The position numbers were made by a program, and so were the translations under genes. From positions 61,976-125,975 of the forward strand of contig CAJUGG010000012.1 in assembly GCA_910585995.1 (NCBI GenBank): a stretch of 64,000 bases of DNA. The letters are read 5' to 3'. This DNA comes from an uncultured Lachnospiraceae bacterium. Lineage in GTDB: Bacteria > Bacillota > Clostridia > Lachnospirales > Lachnospiraceae. Below the pieces are notes generated by a model that saw only the letters and a program-made list of their open reading frames with translations, did not search any database and had not been told where the DNA came from. Below are positions 50,830 to 57,923 of this stretch, one piece after another; position 1 is the first letter of the stretch, and every line of letters begins with the position of its first letter.

Positions 50830-51137
50830 GCGACACCCAGGACCCACCGCAAGGTGTGAAGGTTGTCAGTCCGTCTGCTTTTGAACAGACCGCTCGCTGC
50901 AAAGGGGATTTGGAAATAACAAATAGTGCTGTGTGGATTGGAGCGGACAGTAGGTGGATATTGTACGTCTCAGGCGGACACTCGTGTCCGAATGAGGCGA
51001 ACAATATCCACCTACTGTCCGATACATTCCATGCAGACATTTGTTATTTCCAAGTCCCCGCCTTGCAGCAAGTCGGTCTGTTCAAAGGCGGACGGGCTGG
51101 CAATCTTCGCACCTTGCGGTGGGTCCGTCGCTGTCGC
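50830..51137 (-). repeat. Giant intergenic hairpin, shared-core family, copy 2 (about 308 bases)
   Basis: The arms run from GCGACA at 50830 to TGTCGC ending 51137 and pair nearly throughout, for example GACCCACCGCAAGGTG at 50841-50856 with its complement ending at 51125. Read on the minus strand, in the direction of the genes, it has the same conserved core as the other two copies: TGTATCGGACAGT, CTCATTCGGACAC with GTGTCCGCCTGAG, and CCGCTCCAATCCACACAGC. It starts 2 bases after the pair B large-subunit stop and fills the gap to pair A. Confidence 0.88.
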
Positions 51138-51138
51138 C

Positions 51139-52389
51139 CTACACCATATCCGCCGTCGCAATCTCCCCACAAATCGCCGACGCCGTCACCGTCTCCGCGC
51201 TCGCCAGATACACAAACGAATCTTTATGCCCCGCACGTCCTTTAAAATTCCTCGTCCCCGTACTGATCAAAGTCTCCCCTTCTCCGATCACTCCCTGGCA
51301 GCTCCCCCAGCACACACTGCAGTTCGGATTCATCACAATCGCCCCTGCTTCCATAAAAGTGTCAATAATCCCCTCTTTTAACGCCTCCTGATACACCGCC
51401 TGACTCGCCGGCACCACCAAAAACCGCACCAGAGGATGCACCTTTTTCCCTTTGATCAGCGCAGCGCCCGCCCGCAGATCCTCGATCCTCCCATTGTTGC
51501 AGGAGCCAAGAAACGCCTCATCAATCCGTATCCCCACAGCCTCCTTAGCCGGGCATACATTATCTACAAAATGCGGCTTTGCCACAATCGGTATGATAGA
51601 TCCAAGATCAATCTCATACGTCTGTGCAAAGACAGCATCTTCATCACTTTGAAAACAAGCTTTCGGTTCCCTTCCATGAGCATGCAGGTACTCCATCGCG
51701 ATCTCGTCCACTTCCATCAGCGCCGTCTTTGCTCCCGCTTCCACACACAGGTTACAGATGGAGATCCGATCACTCATATTCAGTGTTTTTAACCCTTCTC
51801 CGACAAATTCCATCGCTTTATAATTGGCCCCATTGGCTCCGATCTGGCCGATAATCGTCAGGATCAGATCCCGCGCATAGACACCCTTAGAAAGCTTTCC
51901 TGTCAGATGAAAACGAAGTGTCTCCGGGACAAGCACCCAGGATTTGCCCGTCACCATGGCATAGAGATAATCCGTACAGCCCACACCGGTTCCAAAAGCA
52001 CCCAGAGCGCCATACGCACAGGTATGACTGTCCGCTCCAAAGATCAGTTCCCCAGGGCGCACATGGTTTTCCATCATCACCTGATGGCAGACACCTTGTC
52101 CCTCATAAAAAGTAATGCCATGTTCTTTGGCAAAATCCCGCATCTTTTTTTGTGATGCGGCGGTCTTGGGACTGTCGGAAGGTACATTGTGATCCACAAC
52201 CCAGACTAATTTTTTCACATCTGCGATGTGCGGATGTTTTAGTTTTTGATGATACATATCTATCGTAAGATGTGTGGTGCCGTCATTGCTTAAGAGCTGG
52301 TCCACCTCCACGGTATGAATATCGCCTGCATGGACTTCGTCCACGCCTGCTGCACACGAGATGATCTTTTCTGCCATTGTCATTCCCAT
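51139..52389 (-). CDS. 3-isopropylmalate dehydratase/homoaconitase-type large subunit, pair B
   Basis: This 416-residue aconitase-family subunit has cluster ligands in G-S-C-N-N-G-R (about residue 298) and N-P-N-C-S-V-C-W-G (about residue 360). The central block is G-A-D-S-H-T-C-A-Y-G. The substrate-side region (D-H-N-V-P) differs from the pair A protein, as do many other positions, so the two are paralogues with probably different substrates. The small subunit gene lies 2 bases upstream. Its stop is immediately followed by a giant hairpin. Confidence 0.88.
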   Translation of the reverse strand: MGMTMAEKIISCAAGVDEVHAGDIHTVEVDQLLSNDGTTHLTIDMYHQKLKHPHIADVKKLVWVVDHNVPSDSPKTAASQKKMRDFAKEHGITFYEGQGVCHQVMMENHVRPGELIFGADSHTCAYGALGAFGTGVGCTDYLYAMVTGKSWVLVPETLRFHLTGKLSKGVYARDLILTIIGQIGANGANYKAMEFVGEGLKTLNMSDRISICNLCVEAGAKTALMEVDEIAMEYLHAHGREPKACFQSDEDAVFAQTYEIDLGSIIPIVAKPHFVDNVCPAKEAVGIRIDEAFLGSCNNGRIEDLRAGAALIKGKKVHPLVRFLVVPASQAVYQEALKEGIIDTFMEAGAIVMNPNCSVCWGSCQGVIGEGETLISTGTRNFKGRAGHKDSFVYLASAETVTASAICGEIATADMV

Positions 52390-52391
52390 CG

Positions 52392-52868
52392 TTACTGCTC
52401 CTCCCTGTTCAGTGATGCAATCAATCCGCCTTGATCTAAGATGCCCTGCATATAAGGCGGAAGCTTGGTGCAGACATACTCTTGCCCATTGGCACGTACG
52501 ATCCCTTCTGTCAGGGACAGTTCCATCTCGTCTTTGTCTGAGACATGGTCATAGAGGTCTTTACAGACGATCACAGGAAGTCCAATGTTGATGGCGTTGC
52601 GGTAGAAGATGCGGGCAAAAGATTTGGCGATCACTGCCTTGACACCAAGTGCTTTCAGGACACTTGGCGCCTGCTCTCTCGAAGAGCCACAGCCAAAATT
52701 CTCAGCGGCCACCACAAAGTCACCAGGTCTTACTTTTGATGCAAAATCCGGGTCGAGAGATTCAAAAGTATGTGTTTTCATCTCCTCTATGGTTGGAAAG
52801 AGCAGATACTGTGATGCGATGATCTGATCGGTATCCACATCTGTGTGAAATCGAAATATAGTTCCCAT
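52392..52868 (-). CDS. 3-isopropylmalate dehydratase-type small subunit, pair B
   Basis: This 158-residue subunit contains D-V-D-T-D-Q-I-I-A-S, G-C-G-S-S-R-E-Q-A-P and A-K-S-F-A-R-I-F-Y-R-N-A-I-N-I-G. Against pair A, the second position after D-I-I/Q-I-I and the loop before S-R-E differ. Both pairs have the small subunit first, suggesting duplication of a whole pair. An AAGGAGG site precedes the ATG. The gene follows the CNNM/CorC-type gene by 18 bases and is probably read from the same transcript. Confidence 0.88.
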   Translation of the reverse strand: MGTIFRFHTDVDTDQIIASQYLLFPTIEEMKTHTFESLDPDFASKVRPGDFVVAAENFGCGSSREQAPSVLKALGVKAVIAKSFARIFYRNAINIGLPVIVCKDLYDHVSDKDEMELSLTEGIVRANGQEYVCTKLPPYMQGILDQGGLIASLNREEQ

Positions 52869-52886
52869 GGGATCGTTCCTCCTTGC

Positions 52887-54203
52887 TTATTCTTCTTCAG
52901 AAATCTCTTCTTCTTTTTTTGGCTCCGGCAGATAGATATGCACCTGATTGATGCGGTTTTTCTCCACCGATTCCGCCACCAGACGGATACCGTTTTCTGT
53001 GGTGGCTTCTTCGCCCACTTCCGGCAGATGGTCTAAAAGACCGATGATGATACCGCCGATGGAATCATAGTCTTCGGATTCCAGACGCAGATCTTTTTTG
53101 TCCAGTTCCAGATAGTCATTGATATCGTCTAAGCTCATGGCACCGGCGACCAGATATTCTAAGTCGGAGAACTGTGTGACGAGTTTTTCTTCATCTTCGT
53201 CATATTCGTCCCGGATATCTCCGACGATCTCTTCCAAGAGATCTTCCACCGTGACCATGCCGGAGGTGACACCGTATTCGTCCAGTACGATGGCTAAGTT
53301 CGTGGAACTTTTTTTCATCTCTAACAGAAGATCAGAACTTTTTTTGTGTTCATGCGCATAGAGGACACTGCGCATGATATTGCGCGCATCAAAATGCTCC
53401 CGGTCCTCATAGAGCAGCAGATCTTTTACATTGATCATGCCGATGACATTGTCTGTCGAGTCTTCGTATACCGGATAACGGGTGTATTTGTTTTCCCGGT
53501 ACAGTTCTATCATATCATTGTAGCTTGCGTTGACATTCAGGAAGCTCATGTCTACTTTTGGCACCATGATATCCTTGGCAGTAGCGTCTCCAAAGTCGAA
53601 TACATTGTTAATCATTTCACGCTCTTCTGGCTCAATGACACCATCTTCGTGGCTGACTTCCACGATGGTACGGATCTCTTCTTCCGTATAGGATTCGGAA
53701 CGGTCATTGGGGTCGACCCGCATCAGAAACAGGATTCCCATGGAGAGATTGTTCATGATGAAGATCAGTGGTGTGGCGATCGTCATCCAGATATAGATGA
53801 TGCGCGCGTACCTGAGAGCAATCCGTTCAGAATGGATGGTGGCACAGGTCTTGGGGGTAATCTCACCAAAGACCAGGACAATCAACGTCAGGATACCGGT
53901 GGAAATACCGGCAGCCACGGCAGCGAGTCCGGTGCCTGCCAAGAGCTTTGTGACCAGGATGGTCGACAGAGAGGAGGCAGAGATATTGACGATGTTGTTA
54001 CCGATCAGGATCGCGCTTAACATCTTGCCTTGGTCTTCAATAACACGGGAGAGAATCAGCGCGCGGCGGTTGCCTTCTTCCATCAGGTTGCGTATTCGGA
54101 TTTTGTTTACAGTTACTAAAGCAGTCTCTGCAGATGAGAAAAATGCAGAGAGGCCCACCAGGGCGATCAGAATCAGCGCCTGTATGGCGTCACTCGAATC
54201 CAA
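52887..54203 (-). CDS. CNNM/CorC-type membrane protein (DUF21, CBS pair, CorC_HlyC)
   Basis: This 438-residue protein has an N-terminal DUF21 membrane domain with about four helices ([12 protein letters not shown] at residue 18, V-F-G-E-I-T-P-K-T), then a CBS pair (about 205-330: [22 protein letters not shown]) and a C-terminal CorC/HlyC domain (about 350-425). Such proteins are magnesium or cobalt efflux related; the hemolysin name is historical. It heads the leftward run containing the two hydro-lyase pairs. Confidence 0.92.
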   Translation of the reverse strand: MDSSDAIQALILIALVGLSAFFSSAETALVTVNKIRIRNLMEEGNRRALILSRVIEDQGKMLSAILIGNNIVNISASSLSTILVTKLLAGTGLAAVAAGISTGILTLIVLVFGEITPKTCATIHSERIALRYARIIYIWMTIATPLIFIMNNLSMGILFLMRVDPNDRSESYTEEEIRTIVEVSHEDGVIEPEEREMINNVFDFGDATAKDIMVPKVDMSFLNVNASYNDMIELYRENKYTRYPVYEDSTDNVIGMINVKDLLLYEDREHFDARNIMRSVLYAHEHKKSSDLLLEMKKSSTNLAIVLDEYGVTSGMVTVEDLLEEIVGDIRDEYDEDEEKLVTQFSDLEYLVAGAMSLDDINDYLELDKKDLRLESEDYDSIGGIIIGLLDHLPEVGEEATTENGIRLVAESVEKNRINQVHIYLPEPKKEEEISEEE

Positions 54204-54404
54204 CGTAGTTCACTCCTTTTTTAATGAAAAATTTTGTACAGTTAGTGTTTAATATACGATATTTTACGGGAAAAATCAATAGGGTGAGGGAAATCTCATC
54301 TTGAAAAAGGGAGGGGAGGGGGGGACTTGTGAAGATGTTTGGAGGGATTTGGTATAAATGGGGTGGGGGAGCATATATATAGAAGCAGGAATGTGGAGGG
54401 GGAG

Positions 54405-54791
54405 ATGGCGATGAAGCAGTTGAAGATGAATGTGTATACGAATGTGGCGGTGAGGGTGATGAAGGCGTTGTTGGCGGCGTATGTGGTGACGGGGCTTTTG
54501 CTTTTGTTGATTGCGGGGCTTTTGTATCGGTTTCAGTTGGATGAGGGGAAAGTACAGATTGGGATTATTGTGACTTATATATTGTCTTGTTTTGTGGGGG
54601 GATTTTTGGCGGGGAAGATGATGAAGAGCAGGCAGTTTTTGTGGGGCGTGCTGCTGGGGCTTTTGTATTTTTTGGTGATGACTTTGGTGTCGGTGGCTGT
54701 GAATCGGGAGCTGCAAAGTAGTACGTCGGGATTTATTACTTCCTTTTTGCTTTGTATGGGGGGAGGTATGCTGGGCGGGATGTTGTCTTGA
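54405..54791 (+). CDS. Four-helix membrane protein, TIGR04086-like
   Basis: This 128-residue protein has four hydrophobic helices (about 20-42, 54-75, 82-102 and 112-127) with a short charged start. The ATG was chosen behind GGAGGGG; a longer frame from 54339 lacks a site. It matches in size and layout the TIGR04086-type membrane proteins common in Lachnospiraceae and other Clostridia. The function is unknown. It stands alone ahead of xpt with no shared operon evident. Confidence 0.75.
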   Translation: MAMKQLKMNVYTNVAVRVMKALLAAYVVTGLLLLLIAGLLYRFQLDEGKVQIGIIVTYILSCFVGGFLAGKMMKSRQFLWGVLLGLLYFLVMTLVSVAVNRELQSSTSGFITSFLLCMGGGMLGGMLS

Positions 54792-54946
54792 GGGAATCTT
54801 TCGCTCTGCCGGGCGTTTATGGGGTCATATCACGTTTTTATCCCCTGAATCCTGTCTTGTGGAATTGGGGGGAGCGTGGTATGATGGCTGTATGAGATTG
54901 TGGACAGAAGATGAGTTGTAAAAGAACAAGTGAAGAGGAGGCGCAG

Positions 54947-55531
54947 ATGAGGCTTTTAGAGGAACGGATTAAAAGAGATGGCGTTGTGAGAGGAACGGAT
55001 GTGCTGAAGGTGGACAAGTTTTTGAATCATCAGATGGATGTGAACTTGTTTTTGGAGATGGGGAAAGAGTTTCAGCGGCTGTTTGCGGGAGAGAAGATTA
55101 ATAAAATTTTAACAATCGAGGCTTCGGGGATTGGGATTGCTTGTGTGGTGGCGCAGTGTTTTGGGGTGCCGGTGCTGTTTGCGAAGAAAAGTAAGACGAA
55201 AAATATTGCAGGGGATGTCTATACGGCCAAGGTGGAGTCTTTTACGCATGGGAGAGTGTATGATATTATTGTTTCTAAGGAGTTTTTGGGTCCGGAGGAC
55301 AGGGTTCTTTTGATTGATGATTTTCTGGCTAATGGGGCGGCACTGATGGGGTTGATCTCTCTGGTGAGGGAGGCTGATGCTACGCTGGTTGGAGCCGGGA
55401 TCTGTGTGGAGAAGGCGTTTCAGCCGGGGGGTGAGAGGATTCGTCAGATGGGTGTGAGAGTGGAGTCGCTTGCGAGAGTCCGCAGTATGAGTGAGGAGTC
55501 TGGCGTGGTGTTTTGTACAGAAGGGGAGTGA
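54947..55531 (+). CDS. xpt: Xanthine phosphoribosyltransferase
   Basis: This 194-residue enzyme converts xanthine and PRPP to XMP for purine salvage. The start at M-R-L-L-E-E-R-I follows GAAGAGGAGG. N-H-Q-M-D, T-I-E-A-S-G-I, F-A-K-K-S-K-T and the PRPP loop L-L-I-D-D-F-L-A-N-G-A-A (about residue 125) match the Xpt family. No purine riboswitch was found upstream although xpt often has one. The TatD gene follows 4 bases after the stop. Confidence 0.95.
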   Translation: MRLLEERIKRDGVVRGTDVLKVDKFLNHQMDVNLFLEMGKEFQRLFAGEKINKILTIEASGIGIACVVAQCFGVPVLFAKKSKTKNIAGDVYTAKVESFTHGRVYDIIVSKEFLGPEDRVLLIDDFLANGAALMGLISLVREADATLVGAGICVEKAFQPGGERIRQMGVRVESLARVRSMSEESGVVFCTEGE

Positions 55532-55535
55532 GCGG

Positions 55536-56333
55536 ATGGCGACTTATTATGATATTGGACTGAATCTGTTTTGCAGGCAGTTTCCGGACCCTGAGCGTGT
55601 GATTGAAGAGGCGCAGCAGGCAGGGGTATGCTGTATCCTGACGGGTACAGATCCAAAGGAAAATCGAAAAATTGATGCGTTTGTAAGAGAGCATCCGGTA
55701 TATGGTACGGCGGGGATTCATCCTCATAATGCGGATGCGGCGAAAAAAGAAGATTTTGAGCAGATCGAGAAGATCATTACAGAGAATCCAAAAGTGGTGG
55801 CAGTGGGAGAGTGCGGGTTGGATTTTGACCGGATGTTTTCCACGAAGGAAAATCAGATCCGCTGTCTGGAAAAGCAGATTGTCCTGGCAGAGAGACTGGA
55901 AAAACCGTTGTTTTTACATGAGCGGAGCGCTTCTTCGGAATTTGTAAAAAGATTTAAAAAACATGCAGAGATCTGTAAAAGATCTGTGGTGCATTGTTTT
56001 ACAGGCGGACGGGCTGTTCTGGAGCAGTATCTTTCGATGGGATTTTCCATCGGGATTACGGGCTGGATCTGTGATGACAGGAGAGCAAAAGAGCTTCGGG
56101 AAGCGGTGAAGATCCTGCCGCTTGACCGTCTGCTGATCGAGACAGACGCTCCTTATCTGACCCCGCGCAATGTAGAGGGCCTTTCAAGGACCAATGTCCC
56201 GCAAAATGTGGTCTATGTGGCCAGGGAACTGGCAAAATATAAGAAGGTATCGGAAGAAGAGATCATCCGCTGTGCAAGAGAAAATACGATGCGGATTTTT
56301 GGAATCACAGATGACGGGGCTGGCGCAAAATGA
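55536..56333 (+). CDS. TatD-family metal-dependent nuclease
   Basis: This 265-residue TIM-barrel hydrolase starts behind AAGGGGAGTG. Metal-site residues are visible: D-I-G-L-N-L-F near the start, G-E-C-G-L-D-F, F-L-H-E-R, V-H-C-F-T-G, and E-T-D-A-P-Y-L-T-P with the final S/N-V-P. The first metal motif reads D-I-G-x-N rather than the usual D-x-H-x-H, a deviation seen in a subgroup. TatD proteins degrade DNA in repair or apoptosis-like turnover. Its 3' end forms one arm of a giant hairpin. Confidence 0.9.
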   Translation: MATYYDIGLNLFCRQFPDPERVIEEAQQAGVCCILTGTDPKENRKIDAFVREHPVYGTAGIHPHNADAAKKEDFEQIEKIITENPKVVAVGECGLDFDRMFSTKENQIRCLEKQIVLAERLEKPLFLHERSASSEFVKRFKKHAEICKRSVVHCFTGGRAVLEQYLSMGFSIGITGWICDDRRAKELREAVKILPLDRLLIETDAPYLTPRNVEGLSRTNVPQNVVYVARELAKYKKVSEEEIIRCARENTMRIFGITDDGAGAK

Positions 56334-56505
56334 ACACTCTGACTTGACAAAGGTCTGCATAGAGTGTATCGGACAGTCTGCACCGTTTGTATGCTCCAAT
56401 CGGACACTTAGGTGTCCGCCTGGCTCATACAAACGGCACAGACTGTCCGCTCCAATCTACACAGCACTCTTTGTGCAAGTCAGAGCGTCCATTTTGCGCC
56501 AGCCC
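56317..56505 (+). repeat. Giant intergenic hairpin, shared-core family, copy 3
   Basis: GGGCTGGCGCAAAATG at 56317-56332 pairs perfectly with its complement at 56490-56505, and CTCTGACTTG pairs with CAAGTCAGAG. The conserved core is present: TGTATCGGACAGTCTG, CGGACAC/GTGTCCG and CCGCTCCAATCTACACAGC. Variable inner arms CCGTTTGTATG and CATACAAACGG also pair. The left outer arm includes the last five sense codons and stop of the TatD gene, so the right arm is an inverted copy of coding sequence. Confidence 0.88.
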
Positions 56506-56513
56506 TTGTTGTT

Positions 56514-57362
56514 TTATAGCGGATGAAAGATGGGTTTCATCCGTTCAAACGTACAGAATCTGCGAAATCCGATGTTTTTTAGCAATGTTTTTGCTTCTTC
56601 GATATAGGTTCCCAGATGCTCTGGCTTGTGGCTGTCGCTTCCGATGGTCAGGATCTCGCCCCCTAATTCATGATATAATCTTAGGATCTCTTTTGAAGGC
56701 GTGGAATCGGCAAGGCCATATCTGTGGGAGGAAGTGTTCACTTCGATGCCTTTTCCGTCTTCGATCACTTTTTTCAATATTTTTTCCAGATAAGGTCTGA
56801 TATGCTCGAATGGATAGATGCCGGCTTCGTCATAGCGTGTGATCAGATCCATATGTCCGAGAACGCTGTAATGTGGGAAATGATATACCAGTTGTAGCAT
56901 TTCTTCATAATAGCGTTCGTTGTATTCTTTCTGTGTTCTTCCCCTTTGAAAATCCTGTGTCCAAAATTCCAGATCTTCCACTTGGTGTACGGAGAGGATG
57001 ATAAAATCAAAAGGATATCTTTGATACAAGGCTTCATATTGAGGGATGGTATGCATCTGTACGCCAAATTCCAAGCCTGTTTTCAGGGTGATCTGATCTT
57101 GGTATTTCTGTTGTAGCTTATGAATCTGCTTGACATAGTTGGGGTAATCCACATTTGCAAAGGGTTCCCCGTCCCGGTAGAGGATCTTTTTCCCGCTGTC
57201 CCAGTCTTCTTTGATGCCATAATCCACATGATCTGTAAAACAGAGTTCTGTGATTCCCTTTTGGATCGCATCTTTGACTACATCTTCCATAGGATAGACA
57301 GAATCGTCGCTGTATGCGGTATGTACATGATAATCTGCCAGCAGATGTTTTTTGTTGTCCAT
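56514..57362 (-). CDS. PHP-domain phosphatase (HisJ-like histidinol-phosphatase family)
   Basis: This 282-residue protein has the PHP metal motifs D-Y-H-V-H-T (about residue 10), D-H-V-D-Y and later V-N-T-S-S-H-R-Y and G-S-D-S-H-K. It resembles HisJ-type histidinol-phosphate phosphatases; the wider PHP family also hydrolyses other phosphoesters, and no other histidine gene is near. It is convergent with the TatD gene across a giant hairpin and divergent from the BlaI-like regulator. Confidence 0.88.
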   Translation of the reverse strand: MDNKKHLLADYHVHTAYSDDSVYPMEDVVKDAIQKGITELCFTDHVDYGIKEDWDSGKKILYRDGEPFANVDYPNYVKQIHKLQQKYQDQITLKTGLEFGVQMHTIPQYEALYQRYPFDFIILSVHQVEDLEFWTQDFQRGRTQKEYNERYYEEMLQLVYHFPHYSVLGHMDLITRYDEAGIYPFEHIRPYLEKILKKVIEDGKGIEVNTSSHRYGLADSTPSKEILRLYHELGGEILTIGSDSHKPEHLGTYIEEAKTLLKNIGFRRFCTFERMKPIFHPL

Positions 57363-57462
57363 AAAGTCTCCTTTCGCGAATATTTTCCCTATTATAATCT
57401 ATTATTTTGATAAAATCTAATAAAATTGTCCTGACTTGTTTACAGAATCGTAGGAAAAGGAA

Positions 57463-57512
57463 TTGACTTTTAGAGTACATGATGTTATCATAAAAATAGA
57501 TTACAAAGTGTA
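57463..57512 (+). promoter_or_regulatory. Promoter and candidate BlaI-type operator
   Basis: TTGACT, a 17-base spacer and TATCAT form a good promoter. TACA-AAG-TGTA at 57502-57512 just downstream of the expected start point resembles BlaI/MecI half-sites, though with a 3-base instead of the usual 2-base gap. This suggests autorepression of the BlaI/BlaR1-like pair. Confidence 0.65.
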
Positions 57513-57536
57513 CGCTTAGAGACAGGAGGTTCAGTG

Positions 57537-57923
57537 ATGCAGCAGGTATCGGATTATGAATTGGAACTTATGAAGGTGATCTGGGGAAATGGAGGGACAG
57601 CGCTCTATGCAGAGATTGTGGAGGCACTGGAAAAAAAGGGGATGGCGTGGACCAAAAATACGATTATTACACTGCTGTCCCGGCTGATTGACAAAGGGTA
57701 TCTAAAGACCAACAAGATCGGACGGCGGAACAGATATATGGCATTGGTGTCAGAGGGAGAGTATCAGAGTACACAGACGGAACAGTTTGTACATAAGATC
57801 TATGAGGGAAATGTCAAAGGGCTTGTAGCGTCTCTGATTCAAAAAGACCTGTTAAGCGCAGAAGACTATGAGGAGCTGAAGAGATACTGGGAAAAGGCGG
57901 GTGAAGAGGATGCAGGAAATTAG
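57537..57923 (+). CDS. BlaI/MecI/CopY-family repressor
   Basis: This 128-residue winged-helix protein starts with Y-E-L-E-L-M-K-V-I-W and contains T-K-N-T-I-I-T-L-L-S-R-L-I-D-K-G-Y-L, the DNA-recognition part. The C-terminal dimerisation helices end in Y-E-E-L-K-R-Y-W. BlaI proteins are cleaved by a membrane metalloprotease when its sensor is triggered, and the partner gene overlaps downstream. The ATG was preferred over a GTG one codon earlier for spacing to CAGGAGG. Confidence 0.93.
   Translation: MQQVSDYELELMKVIWGNGGTALYAEIVEALEKKGMAWTKNTIITLLSRLIDKGYLKTNKIGRRNRYMALVSEGEYQSTQTEQFVHKIYEGNVKGLVASLIQKDLLSAEDYEELKRYWEKAGEEDAGN

Noticed and set aside
49365..51245. A 626-codon open frame on the plus strand
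   Set aside because: It lies antisense to the conserved LeuC/LeuD-type genes and runs through the giant hairpin. Its product is rich in Arg, His, Pro and Ile without any recognisable domain, so it is a shadow of the real genes and their codon bias.
54792..54946. Purine riboswitch upstream of xpt
   Set aside because: The gene often carries one, but the conserved TATA...ATATGG core and the paired loops were not found in this short region.
36357..56505. Reading the three giant hairpins as remnants of one insertion sequence
   Set aside because: No transposase frame or fixed target duplication was seen, and the outer arms differ between copies. A small non-coding element is still possible.
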